Source of the DNA: Prochlorococcus sp. AG-409-A19 | GTDB lineage: Bacteria; Cyanobacteriota; Cyanobacteriia; PCC-6307; Cyanobiaceae | NCBI GenBank assembly: GCA_003216155.1 | Contig: QCJH01000006.1 | Span: forward strand, 1 to 64,000 | Direction: 5' to 3' | Length of the DNA: 64,000 nt | Part shown: positions 36,412-45,140 of the stretch, piece by piece | Layout: every line of letters starts with the position of its first letter | Position numbering within the stretch: position 1 is the first letter of the stretch | Translations under genes and position numbers: made by a program | The notes under the pieces: model-generated | Seen by the model: only the letters and a program-made list of their open reading frames with translations | Databases searched by the model: none | Told to the model about the DNA's origin: nothing

Positions 36412-37587
36412 ATGAAGGATCGTCATTTGTATTTAGCATTGACTGCTTTTTTGATTGCCTTTTTCTTAGCATTGGCAGCACTTTGGTGGTTTTCTTTTCG
36501 TGCCAAGCCTCTTGAATCAAGTCAACAAAAATTGGAATTGCCTCGCTCTGCAAAATTTGTTTCGAGAAAAGCACCTATAACTTTTTATTTCTCAGGTAAT
36601 CCTTTACAGCTGCCTAAATATGCAGAAGAAGTTGTCTCTTTAACTGACCGTAGGGCTGCTAGAGAAGGTGCCAAAAGACTTAGGGATGGGATTTTTTCAC
36701 TTTTTGGTTTTGATTTCGATTTAGATTTAGCAGATTGGATAGGTTCCCAAGTAACTTTTACTTTCCTTGGCTCGCAGGAGTCTAAGAGCCAAGGAAATTG
36801 GATTCTGACATTTTCAACTAGTAGTGAGAATGGTGCAAAAACTTTTTTGCAACGTTTTTGGCAGGAACGTTCATTAGCAGGAATGGAATTGCAGCCTAGT
36901 GTTTATAGGGGAATTGACTTAATCAGTTGTTCGAGTGCACAATTTGGGGCTTATAAAGAGTCTTTTGCAACAGCTTTAATTGATCAAAATCTTTTGCTGA
37001 TTGGATCTACAAAAGGTGCTTTAGAAGACGCATTAGATCTTTCTCAGCTCCCTAATCAAAATCAGTTTGGGGATCCAAATCTGGCCAAAGCTGTTGAAAA
37101 CGTAGGCCAAGGAGTTGCATTGTTTGTAGCATCACCAGATGCTATAAATACATGGCTTGGCTTCCCTGATGCTTTCACCAGAAATGAATTGCTTCGAGGT
37201 TTGGTAGCGTCTCTTGAAATCGAAGGATCTGATTTGCTTCTAAAAGGATCTTTCAAGTTTAAGACATCATTTGTCAAACCTATTGTTGAAGATTTAGGCT
37301 TTTCTACATTAGAACCAAAGAAAGATGTAGTGAATATAGAGCCAATATTAAATCAACTTGAGGAATTTAATAAAGGGTTTTCGGTTGATGATTCTTCTCA
37401 GGAGTTGGTCCTTTCAGCTGATTCCGCAAGAGAATTGATTAATGGATGGCGACCTTGGATTTTGCTAAAGACTATTGGAGGAGGTTCCTTAAATCAGATA
37501 GTTCAAGGATTAACAATGGCAATTGGTACAGACGAAGAGTTGGATAATTCTTCATTGATGTTCTTGGCTCGTCTGAATCTTGGTTGA
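36412..37587 (+). CDS. DUF3352 membrane-anchored protein
   Basis: This 391-residue protein has a single N-terminal transmembrane or signal-anchor segment (YLALTAFLIAFFLALAALWWF) followed by a soluble domain with ITFYFSGNPLQLPKY, FDLDLADWIGSQVTFTF, YRGIDLISC and WILLKTIGGG. This pattern matches the cyanobacterial DUF3352 family, of unknown function. The domain most likely lies in the periplasm or lumen. A 485-bp gap without a clear gene follows it. Confidence 0.78.
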   Translation: MKDRHLYLALTAFLIAFFLALAALWWFSFRAKPLESSQQKLELPRSAKFVSRKAPITFYFSGNPLQLPKYAEEVVSLTDRRAAREGAKRLRDGIFSLFGFDFDLDLADWIGSQVTFTFLGSQESKSQGNWILTFSTSSENGAKTFLQRFWQERSLAGMELQPSVYRGIDLISCSSAQFGAYKESFATALIDQNLLLIGSTKGALEDALDLSQLPNQNQFGDPNLAKAVENVGQGVALFVASPDAINTWLGFPDAFTRNELLRGLVASLEIEGSDLLLKGSFKFKTSFVKPIVEDLGFSTLEPKKDVVNIEPILNQLEEFNKGFSVDDSSQELVLSADSARELINGWRPWILLKTIGGGSLNQIVQGLTMAIGTDEELDNSSLMFLARLNLG

Positions 37588-37687
37588 CTTATTCCTTTTG
37601 CTAAATGGTATGGAGAAGCCAGAAAGCTTGTATTTGGATGATGCATTAAGGCCTTGAGATGTAATAGAAATGAAAAAAAACAAAATA

Positions 37688-37712
37688 TGCAAATTCTGCT
37701 TTGGCATTTGCA
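37688..37712. promoter_or_regulatory. Inverted repeat TGCAAAT-N11-ATTTGCA
   Basis: A perfect 7-bp inverted repeat with an 11-base spacer (37688-37694 and 37706-37712) lies in the gltA upstream gap. The same half-site recurs as a palindrome at 37808-37817. It could be an operator or a hairpin. Confidence 0.5.
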
Positions 37713-37807
37713 GAAACATCTATTGATTGATGATCGTTTGATGAGTAGTCTTTATTTACGAGTATGTCTAATAGTAGAGTTGGTTGTTTAAATTGGGTTT
37801 GCTGGCG

Positions 37808-37817
37808 ATTTGCAAAT
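37808..37817. promoter_or_regulatory. Palindrome ATTTGCAAAT upstream of gltA
   Basis: A perfect 10-bp palindrome repeats the half-site found in the inverted repeat 96 bp earlier. It is a candidate regulator-binding site; no regulator is known to me for it. Confidence 0.45.
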
Positions 37818-38072
37818 AGAGGAATCAAGAGCTCCTGTAGGAGATCCTTAGGTCTATGAGTGGAAGAATTTCATTGGATTTTGTTTTTGTTGGCCATGAG
37901 CCTGATCTCAGAAAAATTGCTACTTGTTCAATATGCGCTTGTTGAGGCTCTATTTGGTTTAAGAAAGCGGTTTTTCTAGTTTAGATTTTCTTCACAAAAT
38001 GGTGTTTTGCAGGAGAGGTTCAATTACCGAGTCTGATAAAAATGAGCTTGTTTTTCTCATCTTCTGCTTAAG

Positions 38073-39287
38073 TTGCCTAATAGCTGTAGAGAGGCATTGA
38101 TTAAGGATCAGACGAGAGAGGTTCGCAATCGACGAACTGGCATCGAATTCCGACCAGGTTTGGAAGGGGTACCGGTTACCCACTCCGCCATTTGTGATAT
38201 CGATGGAATCCAAGGGAAACTGACTTATAGGGGCTATCCCATTGAGGATTTGGCTCTACATAGCACTTTTCTTGAAACTACCTATTTACTTATATGGGGT
38301 GAGCTGCCTAGCCCTAAGCAGTTGCGTGACTTTGAGGCAGAGGTTCAGATGCATAGACGCGTTAGTTTTCGAGTTAGGGACATGATGAAGTGCTTCCCTG
38401 CAACAGGGCATCCTATGGATGCTCTGCAATCAAGCGCAGCATCGTTGGGGCTTTTTTATTCTCGCCGCGCAATTGATAACCCTCAGTATGTGTATGACGC
38501 AGTAGTGAGGTTAATTGCAAAGATTCCAACTATGGTTGCTGCTTTTCAGCTCATTCGCAAAGGCCAGGATCCCATTCAGCCACGTGATGATTTGGCTTAC
38601 TCAGCTAATTTCCTATATATGCTCACTGAACGTGAGCAGGATCCATTGGCCGCTCGAATTTTTGATCGCTGTTTGATCTTGCACGCTGAACATAGCCTTA
38701 ACGCTAGTACTTTTAGCGCTAGGGTCACAGCTAGTACTCTTACAGATCCATATGCTGTAGTTGCATCTGCTGTAGGAACGTTGGCTGGCCCTCTTCACGG
38801 GGGAGCAAATGAGGATGTTTTGACGATGTTGGAAGAAGTAGCTAGTCCTGAAAATGCAGGAAATTATTTGGATAAAGCTATTGAAAAAAAAATGAAGGTT
38901 ATGGGATTTGGCCACCGTGAATACAGGGTAAAAGATCCTAGAGCTTCTATCCTTCAGGTATTAGCAGAGGAATTATTTGCGAGATTTGGCAAAGATGAAA
39001 TGTACGATGTTGCAAAGGCTCTAGAGCACGAAGCCGAGAAAAGATTGGGAACAAAAGGTATTTTTCCCAATGTTGATTTTTATTCAGGTCTGGTTTATAG
39101 AAAGTTGGGAATCCCAAGAGATTTGTTTACCCCTGTCTTTGCAATTGCGCGTGTTGCAGGATGGCTTGCTCATTGGAGAGAGCAGTTAGGTGCTAATAGG
39201 ATTTTTAGGCCTTCTCAGATTTACACAGGACCTGAATCTCGTGATTGGCTCCAGCCTGATGACCGCTACCCTTCTTCTGATGCCTAA
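38073..39287 (+). CDS. gltA: Citrate synthase
   Basis: This protein of up to 404 residues has IEFRPGLEGVPVTHSAICDIDGIQGKLTYRGYPIEDLA, TYLLIWGELP, HAEHSLNASTFSARVTAST, AGPLHGGANEDVL, GFGHREYRVKDPRA and FYSGLVYRKLGIP, the standard catalytic His and Asp segments. It makes citrate from oxaloacetate and acetyl-CoA for 2-oxoglutarate supply. The start is uncertain: only non-ATG codons fit, TTG at 38073 or TTG at 38097 (the latter closer to family length). ndhA follows 18 bp downstream. Confidence 0.93.
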   Translation: MPNSCREALIKDQTREVRNRRTGIEFRPGLEGVPVTHSAICDIDGIQGKLTYRGYPIEDLALHSTFLETTYLLIWGELPSPKQLRDFEAEVQMHRRVSFRVRDMMKCFPATGHPMDALQSSAASLGLFYSRRAIDNPQYVYDAVVRLIAKIPTMVAAFQLIRKGQDPIQPRDDLAYSANFLYMLTEREQDPLAARIFDRCLILHAEHSLNASTFSARVTASTLTDPYAVVASAVGTLAGPLHGGANEDVLTMLEEVASPENAGNYLDKAIEKKMKVMGFGHREYRVKDPRASILQVLAEELFARFGKDEMYDVAKALEHEAEKRLGTKGIFPNVDFYSGLVYRKLGIPRDLFTPVFAIARVAGWLAHWREQLGANRIFRPSQIYTGPESRDWLQPDDRYPSSDA

Positions 39288-39305
39288 GTTGCAAGTACGT
39301 CATCA

Positions 39306-40466
39306 ATGAATATGGTGCATTTCCTTGCCACTGAAACATCGACCTTGGTAAGTCCTGGGCTGGATCTTGAAAAGTCATTTCTAGAACTTTTGTCTGGATT
39401 GGGAGTATCTCCTCAATTGGCGCATGTGCTTTGGCTTCCCTTGCCAATGCTTCTTGTTGTGGCAGCTGCGTTTCTAGGTGTACTAGTTACAGTTTGGTTA
39501 GAAAGAAAGATTTCTGCAGCTGCTCAACAGCGTATTGGGCCTGAATATGCAGGAGCCCTTGGTGTGCTCCAACCAATGGCTGACGGGTTGAAGTTATTAG
39601 TCAAAGAAGATGTAATACCTGCAAATGCTGACGGATTTCTGTTCACTCTAGGACCAGTTTTAGTGCTGATTCCAGTAATTCTTTCATGGTTAATCGTTCC
39701 TTTTGGACAGAATCTTTTAATAAGCAATGTAGGTGTAGGTATTTTCCTTTGGATTGCTTTAAGTAGTATTCAGCCGATTGGTCTATTGATGAGTGGATAT
39801 GCCTCAAATAACAAATACTCGCTTTTAGGGGGTCTTAGGGCTGCAGCACAATCAATTAGTTATGAGATCCCTTTAGCACTATCTGTTTTGGCAGTTGTCA
39901 TGATGAGCAATTCACTAAGCACTGTAGATATTGTTTATCAACAAAATGGTGCCGGTTTGTTTAGCTGGAATGTCTGGCGACAGCCAGTAGGCTTTTTGAT
40001 TTTCTGGGTTTGTGCTCTTGCTGAGTGTGAGAGATTGCCTTTTGATCTCCCAGAAGCAGAGGAGGAGTTAGTCGCTGGTTATCAGACTGAATATGCAGGT
40101 ATGAAGTTTGCTTTGTTCTATTTAGGTAGTTATATCAATTTGATACTTTCGGCTTTGCTTGTTTCTGTTCTTTATTTAGGTGGCTGGGGGTTCCCAGTCC
40201 CTGTTGAGTGGCTGGCTGATTGGTTTGGTCAGTCTGTTGATTCTCCAGTTATTCAGGTTTTTACCGGTTCTGTTGGGATTGTGATGACTGTTTTTAAGGC
40301 ATATCTGTTGGTTTTTTTAGCAATCTTGTTGCGCTGGACAACTCCAAGGGTGCGTATTGATCAGCTATTGGATTTGGGTTGGAAGTTTTTGCTCCCCATC
40401 TCCTTAGTGAATTTGCTGGTAACCGCAGCTTTGAAGTTGTCTTTCCCGATTGCCTTTGGAGGCTGA
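39306..40466 (+). CDS. ndhA: NAD(P)H-quinone oxidoreductase subunit 1 (NdhA)
   Basis: This 386-residue membrane subunit has about eight transmembrane helices and the conserved [37 protein letters not shown] and [30 protein letters not shown] segments, near the quinone-binding site where the two arms of NDH-1 meet. It leads the ndhA-ndhI-ndhG-ndhE operon. A second in-frame ATG at 39312 is an alternative start. Confidence 0.97.
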   Translation: MNMVHFLATETSTLVSPGLDLEKSFLELLSGLGVSPQLAHVLWLPLPMLLVVAAAFLGVLVTVWLERKISAAAQQRIGPEYAGALGVLQPMADGLKLLVKEDVIPANADGFLFTLGPVLVLIPVILSWLIVPFGQNLLISNVGVGIFLWIALSSIQPIGLLMSGYASNNKYSLLGGLRAAAQSISYEIPLALSVLAVVMMSNSLSTVDIVYQQNGAGLFSWNVWRQPVGFLIFWVCALAECERLPFDLPEAEEELVAGYQTEYAGMKFALFYLGSYINLILSALLVSVLYLGGWGFPVPVEWLADWFGQSVDSPVIQVFTGSVGIVMTVFKAYLLVFLAILLRWTTPRVRIDQLLDLGWKFLLPISLVNLLVTAALKLSFPIAFGG

Positions 40467-40572
40467 CCTCTCTTTAAAGCCGATTCCTTTTTCCCTGGGT
40501 ACTTGTACTCAAGACTTTTCAAAAGCTTGTAAGATTTGGTATGTGATCACATTCATCCTGCTTTAGGTACGA

Positions 40573-41229
40573 ATGTTCCCATTCCTCAAGAAAGTTTCTG
40601 AATACACAACCGAAGCAGCCAATGCAGCTCGTTATCTGCTGCAAGGCCTTTCTGTCACTTTCGATCATCTGCGCCGTCGACCTATCACGGTTCAGTATCC
40701 CTATGAAAAGTTAATTCCTTCCGAAAGGTATAGAGGTCGAATTCATTACGAATTTGATAAGTGCATAGCCTGCGAGGTATGTGTTCGAGTTTGTCCGATC
40801 AATTTACCAGTGGTGGACTGGGTTATGAACAAGCAAACTAAGAAAAAGGAACTTAGAAATTATTCAATAGATTTTGGAGTTTGTATTTTTTGTGGCAATT
40901 GTGTTGAGTATTGCCCTACTAATTGCTTATCAATGACAGAAGAATATGAGCTTGCAAGTTTTGATAGACATAATCTCAATTATGACAACATTGCCCTTGG
41001 GCGCTTGCCTACTAGTGTGACTAGTGACCCTTCCGTCCAAGCTCTTAGAGAGCTTGCTTATTTACCAGCAGGGATAATGGATCCTCATGGTGTTCCATCT
41101 AGCCAACCAAGAGCAGGTCAATTGCCAGAGCAGGTGCTAGAAGCCATGAAAAACGATTCATCATTAGCGGCTGAAGAAAAAGTCGGTCATGATCCTTCTA
41201 TTGATAAGAAGGAGAGAAGCAACGAATGA
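40573..41229 (+). CDS. ndhI: NAD(P)H-quinone oxidoreductase subunit I (two 4Fe-4S ferredoxin-like)
   Basis: This 218-residue subunit carries two 4Fe-4S motifs, [12 protein letters not shown] and [12 protein letters not shown], in the hydrophilic arm of NDH-1, close to the ferredoxin-docking side in cyanobacteria. The C-terminal ~50 residues are a polar tail ([19 protein letters not shown]). The stop overlaps the ndhG start by four bases. Confidence 0.97.
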   Translation: MFPFLKKVSEYTTEAANAARYLLQGLSVTFDHLRRRPITVQYPYEKLIPSERYRGRIHYEFDKCIACEVCVRVCPINLPVVDWVMNKQTKKKELRNYSIDFGVCIFCGNCVEYCPTNCLSMTEEYELASFDRHNLNYDNIALGRLPTSVTSDPSVQALRELAYLPAGIMDPHGVPSSQPRAGQLPEQVLEAMKNDSSLAAEEKVGHDPSIDKKERSNE

Positions 41230-41837
41230 CCATCTCTTCTTCTACTGAGTTGATCTGCTTTTTGGTACTTGCTGTCGTTGTTGTTTCAGGCAGCCTTGGA
41301 GTTGTATTACTTGAAAATATTGTTTATTCCGCCTTTTTGTTGGGTGGTGTATTTATGGCTGTGGCTGGTTTATATCTGCTTCTTAACGCCAGTTTTGTTG
41401 CTGCAGCTCAGATTCTTGTTTATGTCGGTGCAGTGAATGTACTTATCCTTTTTGCAATTATGCTTGTCAATAAGCGTGAGCAGATGAAGACTATCAAAGG
41501 CTTGCAGTTAAGAAAATTACTTTCTGGAGGAATATGTGCAGGCTTATTTGTAGTTTTAGTTCGTGTAGTTATAACCACTCCTTGGTCTTTGCCTGGTCCT
41601 GCCTCTATTGGAGAAGGTGCAACCGAACTTATTGGGGAGCATCTTTTTACTGATTATTTGTTGCCATTTGAATTGGCCTCTGTTCTTCTTCTTATGGCAA
41701 TGATTGGTGCAATTGTTCTTGCCCGTAGAGATGTTTTGAGTTCCGATATAGGCACTGGTGATGCTGTAGATCAAGGACTTATAGAGAAAGCTGGTACGCC
41801 AATGCTTGTGGACAAGCAAACCTCTGTTTCCTCTTGA
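41226..41837 (+). CDS. ndhG: NAD(P)H-quinone oxidoreductase subunit 6 (NdhG)
   Basis: This 203-residue membrane subunit has about five transmembrane helices, with conserved [18 protein letters not shown] and [25 protein letters not shown]. It belongs to the NDH-1 membrane arm. Its start overlaps ndhI (ATGA), and the tail is short and polar. Confidence 0.96.
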   Translation: MTISSSTELICFLVLAVVVVSGSLGVVLLENIVYSAFLLGGVFMAVAGLYLLLNASFVAAAQILVYVGAVNVLILFAIMLVNKREQMKTIKGLQLRKLLSGGICAGLFVVLVRVVITTPWSLPGPASIGEGATELIGEHLFTDYLLPFELASVLLLMAMIGAIVLARRDVLSSDIGTGDAVDQGLIEKAGTPMLVDKQTSVSS

Positions 41838-41857
41838 CTTTTGATTTGGATTTAAGA

Positions 41858-42187
41858 ATGTTTGAGCAATTTTCTGGCCCTGTTCCACTGGAGGCATATT
41901 TATTGCTTGCTGCTTTCCTTTTCTGTATTGGGGTATGGGGCTTGATCAATAGCCGTAATGCTGTAAGGGTGTTAATGAGTATTGAGTTAATGCTTAATGC
42001 AGTAAATATAAACTTGATGGCATTTTCTTCTTTCTTGGATGGTGATCTTATTCGAGGACAAGTTTTTGCTGTCTTTGTGATTACAGTTGCAGCAGCTGAA
42101 GCGGCAGTTGGCCTTGCTATTTTGCTTTCTCTTTATAGGAATCGAGTAACAGTTGACATGGAGAGTTTTAACCTATTGCGCTGGTAG
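41858..42187 (+). CDS. ndhE: NAD(P)H-quinone oxidoreductase subunit 4L (NdhE)
   Basis: This 109-residue membrane subunit has three transmembrane helices and the conserved [29 protein letters not shown] and [24 protein letters not shown]. The ATG at 41858 gives the usual size (about 101-109 residues); an in-frame TTG at 41834 overlapping the ndhG stop is an alternative. It ends the ndhA-I-G-E operon. Confidence 0.95.
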   Translation: MFEQFSGPVPLEAYLLLAAFLFCIGVWGLINSRNAVRVLMSIELMLNAVNINLMAFSSFLDGDLIRGQVFAVFVITVAAAEAAVGLAILLSLYRNRVTVDMESFNLLRW

Positions 42188-42202
42188 AGGTAACAATTAC
42201 TA

Positions 42203-43150
42203 ATGCAACTGGATCTGGTTTGGTTGATTTGTAGAGCAAGTAGTGATCAGGCTAAGAAAGAGGCTGCAAGATGTGAAAAAGAGTTGATGCAGCTAGGAGT
42301 TCAAGTCGTTATCGCAGAGAGTGGATTAACTCGCAAGCCTTTTTCATCTCTTTTATCTTCTAATGAAAGATTGCCAGATTTGGTTATAGTTCTTGGTGGA
42401 GATGGCACGGTTTTAGGGACTGCCAGACATTTATCTATTTATAAGATTCCTATTTTGAGTTTTAATGTGGGCGGACATTTGGGTTTTCTAACGCATGAAT
42501 CTAGTCTTTTAAATAGTAAAGATTTATGGCAGCGCTTAAAAGATGATTGTTTCTCAATTGAGGAAAGAATGATGCTTGAAGTTAACTTAGTAAAGAAAAA
42601 GAATGCCAATTTAATTATACGAGATAGATCTGAAAAGTCGAATTCGAATACAAATGATCTACGTCAATGGGCTTTGAATGACTTTTATTTCCGTCCTTTT
42701 GGAGATGAAGTTTCACCTACTTGCATATTGCAGCTGGAGATAGATGGGGAAGTAGTTGATCATTACAGAGGGGATGGTTTGATTTTTGCGACACCAACAG
42801 GGTCTACAGGGTATGCAATGGCTTCAGGTGGACCAATTATTCATCCAGGTGTGGAGGCGATAGTTTTGAGCCCTATTTGTCCAATAAGTCTCTCTAGTCG
42901 AAGTGTCGTGTTGCCACCAAGTTCAAAATTGGTTGTAAGGCCTTTAGGAGAGTCAAGTAGAAGAGTAAAGCTATGGAAGGATGGTGAGATAGCAACTGTT
43001 TTAGAGCCAGGTGATTGTTGTCTTGTTCAACGAGCGAGTCATAATGCTTTGATGGTTGTGCTCGAGCAAAATCCTTCTTATTATTTAACTCTTGCCCATA
43101 AGTTACATTGGTCAGGCAGTGTGATTAATAGTACAGAATCTCTGCTTTAA
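42203..43150 (+). CDS. nadK: NAD kinase
   Basis: This 315-residue kinase makes NADP from NAD. It has the GGDG motif in [16 protein letters not shown] (residues 65-68), [52 protein letters not shown], and [24 protein letters not shown] just upstream can act as ribosome-binding site for the ATG at 42203. It is directly downstream of ndhE and upstream of the CYTH protein gene (4-bp gap), probably all in one transcript. Confidence 0.95.
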   Translation: MQLDLVWLICRASSDQAKKEAARCEKELMQLGVQVVIAESGLTRKPFSSLLSSNERLPDLVIVLGGDGTVLGTARHLSIYKIPILSFNVGGHLGFLTHESSLLNSKDLWQRLKDDCFSIEERMMLEVNLVKKKNANLIIRDRSEKSNSNTNDLRQWALNDFYFRPFGDEVSPTCILQLEIDGEVVDHYRGDGLIFATPTGSTGYAMASGGPIIHPGVEAIVLSPICPISLSSRSVVLPPSSKLVVRPLGESSRRVKLWKDGEIATVLEPGDCCLVQRASHNALMVVLEQNPSYYLTLAHKLHWSGSVINSTESLL

Positions 43151-43154
43151 ATTA

Positions 43155-43655
43155 ATGGCTTTAGAGATTGAAAGGCGTTTTCTTGTTGTAGGAAAGGACT
43201 GGACAAAATTGGTAGGCAAGGCTCAAGTATTGCGACAAGGATATCTATCAAAAGAGGGCCCTGGAATTACTGTAAGAGTAAGAATTAGAGCCAAAGAGAA
43301 GGCATGGTTAACTTTAAAGGCACCTGCAAAAGGTATAGCTAATTATGAGTTTGAATATTTAATTCCAATTGAAGATGGCGAAAATTTATGGAAATTAGCA
43401 CCTGCTCGTATTAATAAGACCCGTTATGAGCTTTCCTTGGCCAAGAAAACTTGGGTCATTGATTGTTTTCAAGGCCCAAATTCCCCTCTAGTTCTTGCAG
43501 AAGTTGAACTGCCTAGCGCTGATTCGCAGTTGGAGATCCCAGATTGGTGTGGGATGGAGGTCACAGGCCAAGCTATTTGGAGTAATGCTTCTTTGGCACA
43601 TACGCCTCTTCGAGATTGGCCGTTGAATTTACGCAAGGCTCATGGGCTCGACTAA
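43155..43655 (+). CDS. CYTH-domain protein (inorganic triphosphatase-like)
   Basis: This 166-residue CYTH-superfamily protein starts MALEIERRFLVVGKDW, the ExExx strand that binds metal and triphosphate (the usual final Lys of ExExK is Arg here). Other beta-tunnel segments are TVRVRIRAKEKAWLTLKAP, NYEFEYLIPIEDG, KTRYELSLAKKTWVIDCFQGP and LAEVELPSAD. Short CYTH proteins like this hydrolyse inorganic triphosphate in other bacteria. The pairing with nadK may mean a shared interest in nucleotide or polyphosphate metabolism. A stem-loop with a T-rich tail follows. Confidence 0.87.
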   Translation: MALEIERRFLVVGKDWTKLVGKAQVLRQGYLSKEGPGITVRVRIRAKEKAWLTLKAPAKGIANYEFEYLIPIEDGENLWKLAPARINKTRYELSLAKKTWVIDCFQGPNSPLVLAEVELPSADSQLEIPDWCGMEVTGQAIWSNASLAHTPLRDWPLNLRKAHGLD

Positions 43656-43693
43656 TTGGCAAGCTCTCCTTTAGATTGTCTTAATGATCCTAG

Positions 43694-43714
43694 TCAGCGT
43701 TCCGCTGATTTCTT
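43694..43714 (+). terminator. Possible Rho-independent terminator after the nadK-CYTH operon
   Basis: TCAGCG (43694-43699), loop TTC, CGCTGA (43703-43708) form a perfect 6-bp stem, followed by TTTCTTA. The U-rich tail is short, so it may be a weak terminator. Confidence 0.5.
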
Positions 43715-43716
43715 AG

Positions 43717-43730
43717 GCAGTTTCGACTGC
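43717..43730 (+). promoter_or_regulatory. GCAGT-TTCG-ACTGC hairpin directly before an SD sequence
   Basis: A perfect 5-bp stem with a TTCG tetraloop lies immediately before AGGAAGG (43731-43737), the ribosome-binding site of the small gene starting at 43744. Such a stable stem could modulate its translation. Confidence 0.4.
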
Positions 43731-43743
43731 AGGAAGGCAGAAG

Positions 43744-43932
43744 GTGTTTGGTTTGTATGACACTGAAGGCATCCTTCGCTTTACTGGAGGTGACCGTGAG
43801 GCTTGCCTGGCTTATGCAGAGTTGTTTGATTTGCAAAGCTCTAGTTGCTCGTTAATGGTTTTACCAGAGCCTCGAGCAAGAGGAGTCAAGATTCGGAAGA
43901 AGAAGAGGCATCTGGTAACGCGCAGCAGTTAA
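43744..43932 (+). CDS. Small conserved-looking protein of unknown function
   Basis: This 62-residue protein starts with a GTG at 43744, seven bases after a strong AGGAAGG ribosome-binding site. Its sequence begins MFGLYDTEGILRFTGGDREACLAYAELFDL and ends with a basic KIRKKKRHLVTRSS tail. The N-terminal part resembles small picocyanobacterial proteins I recall as conserved without known function. Its 3' end overlaps the pedR-like gene on the other strand by 47 bp. I cannot state a function. Confidence 0.65.
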   Translation: MFGLYDTEGILRFTGGDREACLAYAELFDLQSSSCSLMVLPEPRARGVKIRKKKRHLVTRSS

Positions 43933-44167
43933 AGCCATCCCGACAAATTTTCCCATGATCCATCGCCCAATTCAGAAGGGCGACTCGATTTTTTGAGCCT
44001 GTTTTCGTAAACATATTGCTTACATGATTATCAACAGTGCGCTTGCTGATTGTCAGTCGCTCTGCGATTTCTTGATTAGTAAGACCGTCTGCCACCAGTC
44101 CAATGATTTCCATTTCCCTTGCAGACAGGGAGATATGAGCTGAATTGGAGACCTCGATGATTTCCAT
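43886..44167 (-). CDS. pedR: Single-domain LuxR-type transcription regulator (PedR-like)
   Basis: This 93-residue protein is a bare LuxR HTH domain with no receiver: ISLSAREMEIIGLVADGLTNQEIAERLTISKRTVDNHVSNMFTKTGSKNRVALLNWAMDHGK, followed by the cysteine-bearing tail ICRDGFNCCALP. This layout matches the cyanobacterial PedR, a redox-responsive regulator tied to photosynthetic electron transport through thioredoxin, whose C-terminal Cys is important. A GGAGG lies just upstream of the ATG. The 3' end overlaps a small gene on the plus strand. Confidence 0.83.
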   Translation of the reverse strand: MEIIEVSNSAHISLSAREMEIIGLVADGLTNQEIAERLTISKRTVDNHVSNMFTKTGSKNRVALLNWAMDHGKICRDGFNCCALPDASSSSES

Positions 44168-44252
44168 GCCCTCCTAGTCAACTCTTCTCTGTCATCTTAC
44201 GCAGACTTTCGGTCCGTGATAACCCATAGTAAGAGCGTATTGGTAAAGGGAT

Positions 44253-45140
44253 TTGAGCTCGGCTCTAAAACGCTCCCTTGAATCTGGAGCCGTAACTATC
44301 ACTGCAGAGATCATGCCTCCGCGTGGAGCGAATGCTTCTCATGCCCTTCAGGTTGCCCAGCTTTTGAAGGGCCAGGTTCATGCAATAAACGTTACAGACG
44401 GCAGTCGTGCGGTTATGAGGATGTGCAGCCTTGCTCTTTGCAGATTGCTGCTTGAGAAAGGATTGGAGCCTGTTTTGCAGCTTGCGTGCAGAGATCGCAA
44501 TCGAATTGCACTTCAGGCAGATCTTTTGGGTGCGCATGCTCTAGGAATTAGAAATTTACTTTGTCTCACCGGTGATCCTGTGCGAGTAGGAGATCAACCA
44601 GATGCACGGGCAGTGCATGATTATGAGTCGGTGAAATTGTTGCAACAGGTCACTGCTTTTAATAGTGCTAAGGATCCGAGTAAAGACTTATTGCCAGATG
44701 GGGCCACTTCTTTTTTCGCAGGAGCTGCTGCTGATCCGAATTGTCAAAGCTTTACTGGATTACGCCGTCGCCTTGAAAGGAAGCGAGAGGCTGGTGCAAG
44801 GTTTCTTCAAACGCAGATGGTTATGGATGGCAAGGTTCTTAGGCGTTTTTGCTCTGAAATAGCAGAACCTTTGGAATTACCAGTTCTGGCTGGTGTGTTT
44901 TTGTTGAAGTCAGCCAGAAATGCAAGTTTTATTAACCGAGTGGTCCCTGGAGCATGTATTCCAGAATCAATTGTTGAAAGACTGGATCAAGCTTCTGATC
45001 CTGCTTCAGAAGGCATTCAAATAGCAGCCGAGCAAGTTCGGAATTACCTTAACTTTACTCAAGGTGTACACATAATGGCTGTTAAAGCTGAACACTTGAT
45101 ACCGCAAATTTTGCAAAAAGCAGGAGTCAGCTTGCTGTAG
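44253..45140 (+). CDS. metF: Methylenetetrahydrofolate reductase
   Basis: This 295-residue FAD enzyme has TITAEIMPPRGANASHALQVAQLLKG, HAINVTDGSRAVMRMCSLALCRLLLEKGLEPVLQLACRDRNRIALQADLLGAHALGIRNLLCLTGDP, and FLQTQMVMDGKVL. It makes 5-methyl-THF for methionine. The start is a TTG at 44253 with AAAGGG four bases upstream; no ATG precedes the conserved region. The last 14 bp overlap the next gene convergently. Confidence 0.9.
   Translation: MSSALKRSLESGAVTITAEIMPPRGANASHALQVAQLLKGQVHAINVTDGSRAVMRMCSLALCRLLLEKGLEPVLQLACRDRNRIALQADLLGAHALGIRNLLCLTGDPVRVGDQPDARAVHDYESVKLLQQVTAFNSAKDPSKDLLPDGATSFFAGAAADPNCQSFTGLRRRLERKREAGARFLQTQMVMDGKVLRRFCSEIAEPLELPVLAGVFLLKSARNASFINRVVPGACIPESIVERLDQASDPASEGIQIAAEQVRNYLNFTQGVHIMAVKAEHLIPQILQKAGVSLL

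Larger units (their letters stand above)
37588..38072. other. 485-bp gap without a supported gene
   Basis: Neither strand holds an open frame with recognisable protein sequence. The best plus-strand frame is a 29-codon one at 37856-37945 and the best minus-strand one is 60 codons with no family features. The gap contains ATTTGCA half-sites and probably the gltA promoter. A 12-base CTCCTGTAGGAG hairpin-forming sequence occurs near 37832. No tRNA fold was seen. Confidence 0.7.

Noticed and set aside
37646..37828. Minus-strand 60-codon frame in the gap before gltA
   Set aside because: It has no RBS, no family sequence and a random-looking composition.
37856..37945. Plus-strand 29-codon frame (MSGRISLDFVFVGHEP...) in the gap before gltA
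   Set aside because: An AGG lies close upstream, but length and composition give no support beyond chance.
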